Positions 22,752-33,088 of a stretch of DNA of 64,000 nucleotides are shown piece by piece. The position numbers were made by a program, and so were the translations under genes. Positions within the stretch are counted from its first letter, which is position 1. Each line of letters starts with the position of its first letter. The DNA is taken from contig NW_017265134.1 in assembly GCF_001638985.1 (NCBI RefSeq), positions 2,890,131-2,954,130 on the forward strand, read 5' to 3'. The notes beneath the pieces were generated by a model. The model saw only the letters and a program-made list of their open reading frames with translations. It was not told the DNA's origin and searched no databases. This DNA comes from Phycomyces blakesleeanus NRRL 1555(-) (taxonomy: Eukaryota; Mucoromycota; Mucoromycetes; Mucorales; Phycomycetaceae).

Positions 22752-24208
22752 GTTTATTGAAATGTGTTCATTAGTGATTATATAGGATCATCCAAATATG
22801 GTAATATTTTATGACCTCAACGCTGATCTCCGTTACAGAGTATATACAGCAGCCACATCTCAACTATCGTGCGATAAATAGCATCTGCCGCAGTTATGTT
22901 ATTAGGTTGTTCTCCATTGATGAATTTGCCGTGTTTAACATGTTTAACAAAACTGTTGACTGCGTACTAGTTATTCGAAACCATCAACTTTAAGATAAGT
23001 ACACATGTTTGCATCTTTCCTACCTTATTCCCTTTCAAAGTGCGCCCAACTATGATCCACATGTTGGAGCCACACCAGTCATTAGAACTGGAGCTTACAA
23101 CAAGACACGTTGGGTATTTATCATTTTCAGGACAGAAACTGCACTGCTAATAAACTTGGCTTTGCACGGTCTGTTCCCCACTATGTTAAGCGCTTGTTCT
23201 TTTTTTTCTGGCTCTTGATTTCTTTACAGAGACGTGTATTTTAATTCAATATTAAATATTTGATTCTGTAGCTACCAGATATTACCTTTTTAATTGTTGG
23301 CATTATTTCGTTTCTCCTCCATATGTACCGCCTACTGCTACAGCCAAGATATTGGCTTACACTGGTAATTCCCCACTTTTTCTTTAAGATATAGCTGATT
23401 AACCAGGTTTGTATAATCACATTCATATGTATTCAAAAGCTTCAAATTTCACAGCTAACTTGTACAAGTTTTAAGCTTTCTCTTTTTTTTGGCCATTTTC
23501 TTCTTACATTACAATCGGCTCTTTTAAATGCATATATATCATCTAGGTATGGCCGACATACGGCTTCTACTGCTACATATCTCAGATATTATCTTTGTGC
23601 CTTCTCACTCCTACTACAGACTGCTCATGCTTAGTTTCTCTTAAATATAGTTTGTATATGTAGCATACACATTCAACACCGATTGTTTTTACTAGAACCA
23701 TTTACTGTCTTTGACATTATTATCATGTTTCGATTATGCTATATATTGTGTGTGTTATCTGTTCCGCCCTTCGCCATGAAATTTATCTGATTTATTCGGC
23801 ACAAGTTTCACATTCCTTGAATGTTTTCCTCTGTTCGTCTTTTCTTTATACCACTTCCTAAGTGCTATGTTGGTACCGGTGCTTTAGGTTCATCCTAAAA
23901 ACTATGAATTCTAGCTCCGTTGTATATGCCCTCTTCGAATAACAATAATAAAAGTGTTGTTTTCTGGAAATAAAAAATATCATCTTCCTTTCATTCTATT
24001 AATCAAAACCACAATGAAAAGTTTGTTCTCTTAAAAAAACGTAGTTTTTATTAAAAATCTTATGAGCTTGAGTATGGTTGGATTATATGTTTTTATTTGA
24101 TTGAAATCGATTCAGCCAGGATCTCAACCATAATCCATATGGTAAACACACCATAATTAAGTGAAATACAAAATGCAACCAAACTCTTACACTTATACAG
24201 TGCATTAA
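22752..24208. other. Gene-poor region between the two MITE copies
   Basis: Slightly less AT-rich than usual but no recognisable protein. Short frames around 22,811-23,220 look vaguely coding (for example DPHVGATPVIRTGAYNKTRW) yet match nothing I know; this may be a decayed gene. Confidence 0.4.
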
Positions 24209-24728
24209 GGAGCTTCTCAAGCGCCCGCCAAAGTCTTGAATGTTAAAGAGAATTCCCATATACGGTTTGGTGAGATCTTTCTAAATTAGCTAATTTTGTT
24301 AGCGATGTGAACGCGCTGGTTAGCCTTTTTGTTACACTAGTGAAGATTCAATTAGGACTAACCAGGTGTTCGATGAGAGTGTGATTATAAGGGTTTTTAA
24401 GATAGAAACAATTATATAGAATTTGAGAATCAAGGTGTAAGATGGTCTTTATTTCATGTTCTTTGCCTTTGCTTTTATATTGTTTCTATCCTATTTTTCA
24501 CATCATTGTTTTATCATTTTCTAAGGTTCGCTAAGTCTCTTAGTTCTCTACTAACGTCTTTAGTTCTACACTAATTGTCTAGTTTGTTGCTATGATTTTA
24601 TTCTTTTTTAATTTCAAAATCCGTCGCAACGACAGCGAGTCGCCAGACCTTATTAGAAAATCCCAGTCAATTCGTTTCTGGAAATTTTCTTTAACATTCA
24701 GGACTTTGATGGGTGCTTGAAAAACCCC
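24209..24728. mobile_element. MITE copy 2 (520 bp), inverted relative to copy 1, with nested insertion
   Basis: The ends GGAGCTTCTCAAGCGCCCGC and the inverse at 24,689-24,728 match the ends of copy 1. The first ~100 bp correspond to the reverse complement of copy 1 (both contain CCATATACGG), and the last ~80 bp do too. The middle, about 24,310-24,640, is absent from copy 1 and looks like a later ~330-bp insertion of unknown type. It is flanked by TAA/TTA. Confidence 0.8.
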
Positions 24729-24861
24729 TTACATATATCATGTCTAAAAAGATTTACAAAGAAGGTTAACTCATCTTGTTTCGTATAAAAAACAAAGCTT
24801 TAGTGAACTAATAGCTATATCAGCGATTAATAAATACATATTATACTCGCGTCGTTTGGAC

Positions 24862-26746
24862 ATGCCTTTGAAATTTTCGGCATTCATCGGAATGAACAAA
24901 CACATAATCATACAAGATATAATTCTACATAGACGCACATCGCTAGTTGATGTTAAAAGAATGTGGATCAATCGATTTGCATCCGAGACAAAGAGGGAAA
25001 ATCCAGCTGAGATGGATTCTGAAAAAGTAGATTGGTCAGAACTAATGGAGACCGCGATTGAAAAGTCCAACGAAGTTATCGAACAGTCAATTAGGCGCAA
25101 GAGAAACCTTATAATTTCGGATACTTATGAAAAAGAAAATGAAATTTTTGGACACACTATAACTAAAAGGCAGGCCGAGGACTCTATTGTTAAGGTATTT
25201 AAAAGACATTCGTTGTATTCTCTAAATATACATAACATAAGTATTAATATTTTTAATCAGGGTGTAAAGGGGAAAAAAGCAATTCGAAAGTTGGAAGATA
25301 TTGTCAAATTAGATAATGATTTCCAGAAAGGAAATGTCGACGAAAAAGAAGAAGTACCAGTAGTTGAAGCTGCCAGCTCACAAGAGTATCATGCGAATGT
25401 CATTTCTCAAGATAGTGACCTAGAATTTCAGGCGGATACAGGCGTTCCTTTTATGAATATCGTATATAATGAAAGTGAAATAGACAGCTCCTATAAAGAC
25501 AGACCATCATTAACTGAAATAGAAGAATCCTCTTCACCGAGCACGATAGGCTATGTGTGGACAATGACCCTGGGCGAGCTGAATATTATTTCGTTTGGGA
25601 AGAAGGAAATGGCTACGACCAACAAATATATCAAGACATTATATGATGATGCTCATAGTGATGCTATGAACAAGATCTTAAAACCAGGAGATGTAGATAA
25701 AAGACTCTTTCTTTCTGGCCTATTTGACTGCTCTATATCAACGGAAATAATAGAACAATACTTAGTACCTATTGCGAAACTACCGAACACCATCAACAGC
25801 TGCATAAAATCAATGGAAAAGGCTATGGATAACAACACAATTATGGAATCAGGAGGAACACAATACAACAGTGTCGAAGAACTAGCTCTTTACCATGTAA
25901 TATTGAGCATATTCCTGAACCATGCAGTTATACCAATCAAAATCCAAACAAGCGAGCTTGATTTTATTGTAAAATCGGTAGCCTGTCTGCTTGGCCCTAT
26001 ATGGTCTTCCAATGACCAAGTGAAAATTATATGGTAGGCTAAAAAGAAGTTATATGATATACATATGCACATTCACATGTGTATGTGTATGTGTGTGCTG
26101 ACCTAAGTCTGCACTTCACCATATAGGGATTATACAACAGCAATAAATAAACAGAAAATGCCGGATACAGTTTCTTCGCGGCCAGACATGGTATTTCATA
26201 GTAATCTCTATGAGATAGGAAACGGGGAAATAAAAGCCGTAAACACGCCAAAAACAGCTGTCAATCTTGCCCGCAACAGAGTTTTAGAAACCTGCAAAAG
26301 GCAATTGCACCAAAGATTGAAAAAAGCAAGATCATCGAAAGAAGCTGTAACTTTTGGCATACTTATATATGGTAAATAGAGCAGCAATAAAAATAACTAT
26401 GCAATGAAAATGGCTAATGTTTACGCTATCAATTTAGGTCTGTCATATGAAATATATATAGTCACCTTTGAAAATGGCTATTATCCTTATAAGCGAGTTT
26501 CTGTGGGGCTGATGCCTACATCCAACACCACATACAAATGCACAGAGAAAATGCTAATGGATTTGATCCAATTGAAGGTATATTATCAATTGATAATACG
26601 AATGCATCTTCACTAACTGGTGTGTATAGAGATCCATGAATAGATCTTTACGAATTGATGATAACACAAAGGACACTCAAGAATTCACCTTGGTTGATAA
26701 AAACCAGCTATTACCTACATTATCGTATGGTATGCTTTCGCATTAA
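24862..26746 (+). CDS. PD-(D/E)XK nuclease-like protein, lineage-specific (4 exons, 557 aa)
   Basis: Not a named family. Exons 24,862-26,033, 26,127-26,371, 26,438-26,577, 26,630-26,746; phases close to 558 codons with no internal stop. The first two thirds are hydrophilic with no motif I recognise. The C-terminal part contains SSRPDMVFHSN, then YEIGNGEIKA: Asp411, Glu425 and Lys427 fit the D...ExK active site of restriction-endonuclease-like folds. The next segment is a beta-strand pair around TFGILIYGLSYEIYIVTFENGYY, typical of this fold's core. Proteins of this general layout are, as I recall, expanded in mucoralean genomes. It lies in transposon-rich DNA between a MITE and a decayed gene with a similar motif on the opposite strand. 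It may be a self-standing host family or a mobile-element passenger; catalytic function is inference. The start ATG is uncertain (a 5' exon could be missing). Confidence 0.65.
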
Positions 26747-26775
26747 TAAATTACTTGATTTAAGGTGCTCTCGGA

Positions 26776-26813
26776 ATTGTTTTTCGATAAAGAATTCTTT
26801 ATCGAAAAACAAT
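26776..26813. repeat. Perfect 38-bp palindrome, 29 bp after the stop of the nuclease-like gene
   Basis: Centred on GAATTC between 26,794 and 26,795. All 19 base pairs of each half are complementary; the outer half reads ATTGTTTTTCGATAAAGAA. There is no spacer, so it can extrude as a cruciform or, in RNA, form a tight hairpin close to the mRNA 3' end. Confidence 0.95.
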
Positions 26814-27963
26814 AATGTTCTTTTTTTAGAAGATTAATATGTGCCAAATATAGATGTTGTGTAATTAATAATACGTTGGTGTTATAGTCAGTACTATACT
26901 CCAAAGATATAAACTTATTTGAAAGCATATTAAAGGAATACTTTTTCTTGTGGCTTTATCACTATGAGGAAGCATGTAATATTCGACTTCAAGCAAAGCA
27001 CTTGGTGCAAGATAGCATACCATATATTATTTTGAGTAGAGATTACCGGTTTGTATAGCAAATAAGACCCTGAAAATAATATATAACAGTAAGATAAAAG
27101 CGATTGTCAAATGATATTCTGATAGTAGTAAAAATATACTTCTATATTTGGATATTAAAAAAATTTATCCCTGCTAGAGAGCAGGTATATAAGAAAATCT
27201 GAGCGTGAAAAACGCGAATGTTTGATAAATTTTCTCAAAAGTTTGTCAAACTTGAAAGAAATTTTTCAAACATTGTAAAACATGATAGACCAATCATGTT
27301 GTATTATTTTTTTGTTGCTATACGCACGAAAAATTAAGCTTGAAAATATTAATAGTTGTAATTTTAACGTATGCATGTAAGAATATAAGCATCCCTTCAG
27401 TATACTTTTCTCTACTTCTTTTTTTTCATTATTTTTTTAATAAAGTTAGTATTAATATTTTTGTTCTAACATAATACCAAGAAAAAAATGACTATTATTT
27501 AATAGAAGTTAACGAATCTCTCATTAGCTTGATTATATGAAGCATTGTTCGTGAGCTTAGTACCACTCCTTTTCCGACAGGCAATGATTACCAAATGTAT
27601 ACTATGTTTGAGACATGATATTCCGACAGAAAATGTTTGATAGAAATCTATATTTGGTAACTCGGCGCCTAAATGTCTCTTATCGTCTCACCAAGGTCCC
27701 TATAAAGAACAAATTATGTTTTCAAGTAAGCATATAAAGAAGTCCATATAGCCCCAGCATTAGGTTTTTTCCCCTTTATTTGCGCAAGCATTCTACGTAT
27801 ACAAATATTAATTAGTATTTATTAGCTTTAATGTCTAAAAAATTAAACAGCTATTACAGTTTGAGGGTAAAAAGTAACAAACTTTGGTTCGCACTAATTA
27901 CATGATTTTAAGTTCGTGAGTTTAGTAAATTAACATGGCCAATAAATGCAATATCACACGTTT
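26814..27963. other. AT-rich gap between the two facing nuclease-like genes
   Basis: No coding exon. Contains imperfect inverted repeats at about 27,218-27,277 (AATGTTTGA... inverse) and 27,281-27,303 (AACATGAT... inverse). Confidence 0.5.
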
Positions 27964-29735
27964 TCATTGTATATGGAAGCCTTGGATGTGAATCATGAGA
28001 CCGTATAAAATTACATATATGGTTAAATGTTTCAAAAATATTTTATATGATGTGTCCAAAGTCCCTAATCCTGTGAGTTTCTTTTTTTTTCTTTTTATGG
28101 CAGTCGAAGCCCTAGTAACACTCGTTAAGGCCTCGGCGGTTTCTTCTACAATTCCTCTTGCTAACCATGCGAGCTCCAATCAAGGCTTTATCTCCGATGC
28201 AAAAGACATATATTCATTAGGATATGAATATGTCTCTGTTCTTGTTATTCTTGAAACATATCCTTCTGGAATATCCAGTATATGCATATTTATGTCAAGC
28301 CCTATTTTTTTAAATATACATTTAAGTTTCTATTTTACTTTACTTTCAACTTTTCTTAAAGATACAGCAACCTCACTTACCACTCATAATTATGCTTGGT
28401 ATTCTTAATGTGTTTATTAGCCCTGGCTTATTCTCAAGGATTTTTTGCATTAAATCCTTCATCAATTTTGGTGCTTTTATGCGACTATCTTTTATATCCT
28501 TATCGCCATTCTCATCACTGACTTTTGCTGCCTCAGAAATTCCAAGTTCAAATGAACCATATCTAAATATATGGTCAGGTCGTTTGGCGGATTTCTTTCT
28601 CCCGATATTTGTGACCGATGCAATTTGTCGGCCTCTATTTGATTCAAAAGAGGATGCCTTGCTACAGATCTCCTTTTAAAATAAAGTAAATGTAAATGTA
28701 AGTGTAAATGTAAATGTACATTAGAGTTTGATTCATTGATAGCTCAATCGATACTTTACTCTCTTGCAGTTATTACTGAGCTGTCGAACACAGTGAGAAT
28801 CAGTCTCCAGACCCGACTTAAATAGTCTCTTTTACTGTGCTCTATAAAAGACTTGAAAAAGTCTGGCATATGTAGATCCAGACCATCTAACAAAGATTTT
28901 TGTGCCCAGTAACAAGATGGATTTTTCTTTGGGCTGTAATATGTTCTAGCTATACTTTCATGCATAGTCTCGATATCCTAAAAAGACATGTATTAAAAAC
29001 ACAGGGGGGGGGGGGGGGCTTGTTTTGTATATCCAAATACTTACTTCATCTTGAGTGATATTATTCAAGTACTCAAATAATTCACTTGGTAATGGCTTCA
29101 ATGGCTTTGCTTTATGAGCTTGAATCTCTTCCAGCTCCTCTTGGGTGAAGTATTCACCCCAAGTTTTATCGTCAGTGTCTAGTATTAATGAATGGCATGG
29201 GCTTTGTGCGCATTGTATTAGTCAAATAATGCTTGTAAAACATCAAAATAAAAACTTATTGCTCGTATACACACCCTTCGGCAAGTTTAGTCATCTTCAT
29301 CTCAACGATTGTTCCTGTAGACAAGGTCCACATTTTTTGAGAATTAAGCTCTTCGTATATTTCTTCAGTGTAGTTCTTGTCTTGCTTAGTGAGCCTGTAG
29401 GACAAGCTTGATGAAGAAGAATCGTGACTGGTTATATATTTACAACTGCTTTTCATTGAAGACAATTGTTTCGATTCTTTACTTAAAGCATTTTCAATCT
29501 CTTCCCAACTTTGGGTTTTCTTTGTCTAGCCATATAGTTTAGTTTATTCTGTATTATTTATGTGTATGTGTACAAGTAATTATTAATTCGTATTACTTAC
29601 CAAAAATATATTATACCTCTCAGTCACCTCAAAGGTTCTATTTCGCCAAATGTGCTTACAACTTTCGAAGCTTATGTTATCAGTACACTTCCATCAGCGA
29701 AGTCACTGTCAGACTTCTTGTTTTCTAATTCCAAA
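27964..29735 (-). pseudogene. Decayed PD-(D/E)XK-like gene of a mucoralean expanded type
   Basis: Minus-strand exon pieces follow one another in a sensible order. They are TQSWEEIENALSKESKQL and QKMWTLSTGTIVEMKMTKLA (about 29,520-29,260); CHSLILDTDDKTWGEYFTQEE (29,190-29,040, here as a motif only); YYSPKKNPSCYW to WRLILTVFDSS (28,980-28,760); SAKRPDHIFRYGSFELG with SEAAK (28,675-28,390); and a last part LELAWLARGIVEETAEAL. Damage: an in-frame TGA at 28,180-28,182 just before LELAW; a reading-frame mismatch between the exon ending ITARE (28,756) and the next exon start (about 28,670); and a frame break near 29,660. The RPD...E...EAAK block is the presumed nuclease core. Confidence 0.65.
29004..29018. 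repeat. Poly-G run (15 bp)
   Basis: Lies inside an intron of the decayed nuclease-like gene. Unlike the tract at 1,771, the flanking bases look normal on both sides. Confidence 0.9.
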
Positions 29736-31930
29736 TAAACTATTAAAAATCAACTTCTTTGTTATACATATTTGAAAAGAAAAATAAAGCGCGAGCTAAA
29801 TACGATAAAGGTTTTGTTTTCTTATATATATATATTATGAATTAGAAGAAGAAGAAAGTAATATGTGATGTGGTCACAACAAGATTTAATTACTTCTTGG
29901 ACGCAACTCTATTATGCATACCTCCTACAATAGTATAAATATCCTTTGAGTCAAGCTAACTCCCTTCATGAAGGACACAATCCTTCAAATCCTTGGGCTG
30001 TATTTATAGAACCCTTCTCTCTTGAACCTTGGCTTTTAGAGCATGCCAACTATGTTCGATTGGGCTCAAGCCCGGCTTTTGAGATATGAGTAGTCAAATC
30101 GCTAAATCTTCCAACAGAGGTTTTTTTTATCATGTCGTGTAGGGGAAGTATGATAGCTAACACGATATTCTTGGGATTTGAACAAGGTGTTAGGCTCATA
30201 ATTCCACTTTACATACCCGGGGTTTCTGCAACAAAAGGAGAGACGACAAAAGGAGATTGTAGTAAAAAAAAAAAGGCGTACTTCTGGGTAAGGTGACGCA
30301 GCTTTATCATGTCGGAGTGTATAAGCTTGCACGCTTATTTCTTTAGCACTTTCCACAGTGTTTTCATGAAGATTATATGAAAATAGAAAAATACTTTTCT
30401 TTTTTTAAAAAAAAAGTACTGCCAAGTTTTAAAATGTCGCCAAAAAATTCATGAATTTAACGTGAGTTTCATAAATAAGATCCTATACCTTTGACAAACA
30501 AATCTTTACATTTTGCTGTTTTGGATGAAGCATGGCTTGGTGAACAGCTTTGGGCCGTAAAATTACATGACAAGTGAGCTAGAACTAAACTGTTTGGTTT
30601 TAGTGTAGCAAATTATATTGTTTTTTTTCGTATTTTATGGGAATCTTTGGTGATGAGATGGGGATTATATTAGTTTGCTATTTTATAGTGTGTTGAGTCA
30701 TAAGAAGCTTTTTGTTTTGTTAGATGATGTGTTTTATTTAACACACATTAAAGCTGTGGCTTTGTTATAAGGGACTACAGTTACATTGAGAACTAAGAAT
30801 GACTACATTCCACGATGACTATGCCGTGATTGACTAAGCTGCAAAAAAAAGTTATTAAGGCATATTATACACCTTTTCTTATAGATTATTTTGTTCGTTA
30901 TATAGTGCTGGTAAATGTACAGTTAGACAATTTGCTGAAGCAAAGGAGGAAGAAGTTGCACAAGCTTTCTGAGCCACCCTATATTTTCAGATTATGTATG
31001 TATGCATATTGTTTCGTTTACCTCTTTACCCTTGGACCTCTAAAGCCAAGATAGTTCAATTCTATTGCTTTCTTTTCTATATAGAGAAATAAGGAGATAA
31101 ACATAATGAATAAAACCAAGACTAATAGAACGATCTTCTATCCCAGGACAGGCTACGTACCACTTTCTTTATCCTTTGCTTCAACAGTAAGCTTAAATCG
31201 GCCTTTGTGTCTTGAATTATCAGTGAAGAAAAAGGCAACTTTAGGCAGTGTAATGTTTTTAGACAATCTTTTTAAAGCGTAAAAATGAATGTAATTTGAC
31301 AATCTGTTTTATTTTCGGCTTGCATTAAATATCTTGTATGGCTAATCTTCGTTTAATCGCACGATAGCTGCAATGTAATTGTTCCAGATACTCTAATGAA
31401 TCTGTACTTCCATTCACGAAATAGAAATAAAAGATATTTGATACCTTGAATTCTTTGATTTGTCTATCCGAACTTCAAACTAAACTAACACTGTAGTAAA
31501 TGGCAGAAATTAAAAGTATTTACAGTGAATACTCTTTATTGGAGTTAAAATTACTTTTTATCTAACCCAATAAAATCGTTTAAAGTAGCAAAATTATACC
31601 ATTTTTAGGTATATCTATTCTTATAATTAGTTCAACAAATGCACGGTTTTATATTTGAATTTTATAGTTTTTATTGATCAAAATAATAGAAGTTAAACAT
31701 AAAGAAGTAAGCAAAGAAGAAGTACTAAATTTAATGATATTTAGTAGCAGTTTAAGCTATAATATTACTAAATAATATACATATATCTATATTTATGTGA
31801 TACTTTTTACATTTTTTTATATAAAAAACGCTATTCTCTAAGTACTATGATATTGATGAAGGCATGTATATTGCTTAATTGATTCTTTTTATCAAAGAGT
31901 ATAAACCTGCTTTGTGTTAATATTGTCATG
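29736..31930. other. AT-rich island DNA with transposase relic
   Basis: No intact gene. Apart from the Tc1-like fragment (29,990-30,090) I see only short frames. A minus-strand piece near 31,260-31,175 reads FFFTDNSRHKGRFKLTVEAK but cannot be linked to other exons. Confidence 0.5.
29990..30090 (-). pseudogene. Tc1/mariner-like transposase fragment
   Basis: The minus strand encodes GLSPIEHSWHALKAKVQERR, the region around the last catalytic acidic residue of Tc1-type transposases (consensus SPDLNPIEHLW...LK). Upstream frames are full of stops, so it is a relic. No terminal inverted repeats located. Confidence 0.65.
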
Positions 31931-32137
31931 TCTGATTCCTACTTTTGAAAAACAAGAAGACAGATTCCCTGCAATTCTCTAAATCTACCGAGATTTCTAA
32001 TGAGCATGCGAGCAATCTTGACAACCAAACTGTACATGATGCAGATATTTTTCTGTCAATTCGTCTCAAGTTACTTTCTTTTGTCAACTTTGCTGATTCG
32101 TATTTTATTAATACTAGCCTTCATAGCTATTAAGTGT

Positions 32138-32445
32138 GTTCCTTTTAGAGACATTTAATAATTATAAACCTTGTGAAAAAAATAGAAACAAGTCCTTTTA
32201 GATGTACCAATCTAAATTGTTTGGAGAACATGGACGGGTCAGAGGTTATGCATCGTTTGTGGAATCGGGATCTTGCTGCTGTCCTGAACTTCCGACATAT
32301 ACTTAACAATCTGAGATATGATGGGACTATACCTGTAAGGTTCACCCGCGTCATCCGGATTGGACGTATCAGAAGACAAGCAGAAGAAAATCTCCAGGAG
32401 GGTCGTCGTTTGAGACAAAGACTGACTAGAATTCAAAGAAGATGA
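32138..32445 (+). pseudogene. Possible C-terminal fragment of a TnpB/Fanzor-type endonuclease
   Basis: A 3' exon-like frame opens right after a good splice acceptor (CCTTTTAG at 32,137). It contains RCTNLNCLE, then RLWNRDLAAVLNFRHIL and a basic, Arg-rich tail. A Cys pair followed by (W)NRDxxAxxN is how the zinc knuckle and last RuvC motif (catalytic Asp) look in TnpB and its eukaryotic relatives, the Fanzor proteins. No upstream exon with the earlier RuvC motifs is recognisable, so this is at most a remnant. Other RuvC/RNase H-like transposases are possible. Confidence 0.4.
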
Positions 32446-33088
32446 AAAAATTCCGTCCTGGCTATCGCTTAGGACCCACCCAAGCTACCGCTGGTAAGCC
32501 ATTAGAGTTGAATAACGGTATTTAGTTTTGTAATGGGTTGAAAAAGCTAAGAAAAAGATGTTTTGTTTTGACTGCAAGAAACATGGTGAGGTAAAAAAAA
32601 AAGAATATAAAAGAGAGCAAGAGAGAAATTGGTGCTTAATTAAAACTCAAGTACAAGACACTTTAAACCCCGGAAAACTTGCAACAATTCACTAAAATCG
32701 CCTATTTTTTTCTATAGGGTAAACTTTGTTATTATATATAATTACAAGCGTATTAAGAATAGAATACAAAAAACGGGGCTTTAAATATTCTTGGTTTTTG
32801 ATTTTAAGCATAGATTTCTGCTTTTGTTTCTTAGTTTTTTATTATTTAAATCTCAGATATGTTTGATCCAGAAACCCGGATGGCGGCAAATTTTACATCA
32901 GATAAATCGATGCATTTATATAATTAACAAAAGCTTATATCATGGTGAGCCTAGCGGTGTATTAGAACAGTGTGAACCTATAGGATTTTGAGACCGTATA
33001 AGTTTGTACAGTTGCATGTACATAAGTATATATAGAATTATTAATATTAATATTACTGTTATTTTTTTCTGCTGGTATTATTATTTTT
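32446..33088. other. Intergenic region downstream of the ankyrin gene
   Basis: AT-rich; no exon recognised. Confidence 0.5.

Noticed and set aside
27995..28679. Two plus-strand frames of 95 and 137 aa, hydrophobic
   Set aside because: Antisense of the decayed nuclease-like gene, which shows ordered family motifs on the minus strand.
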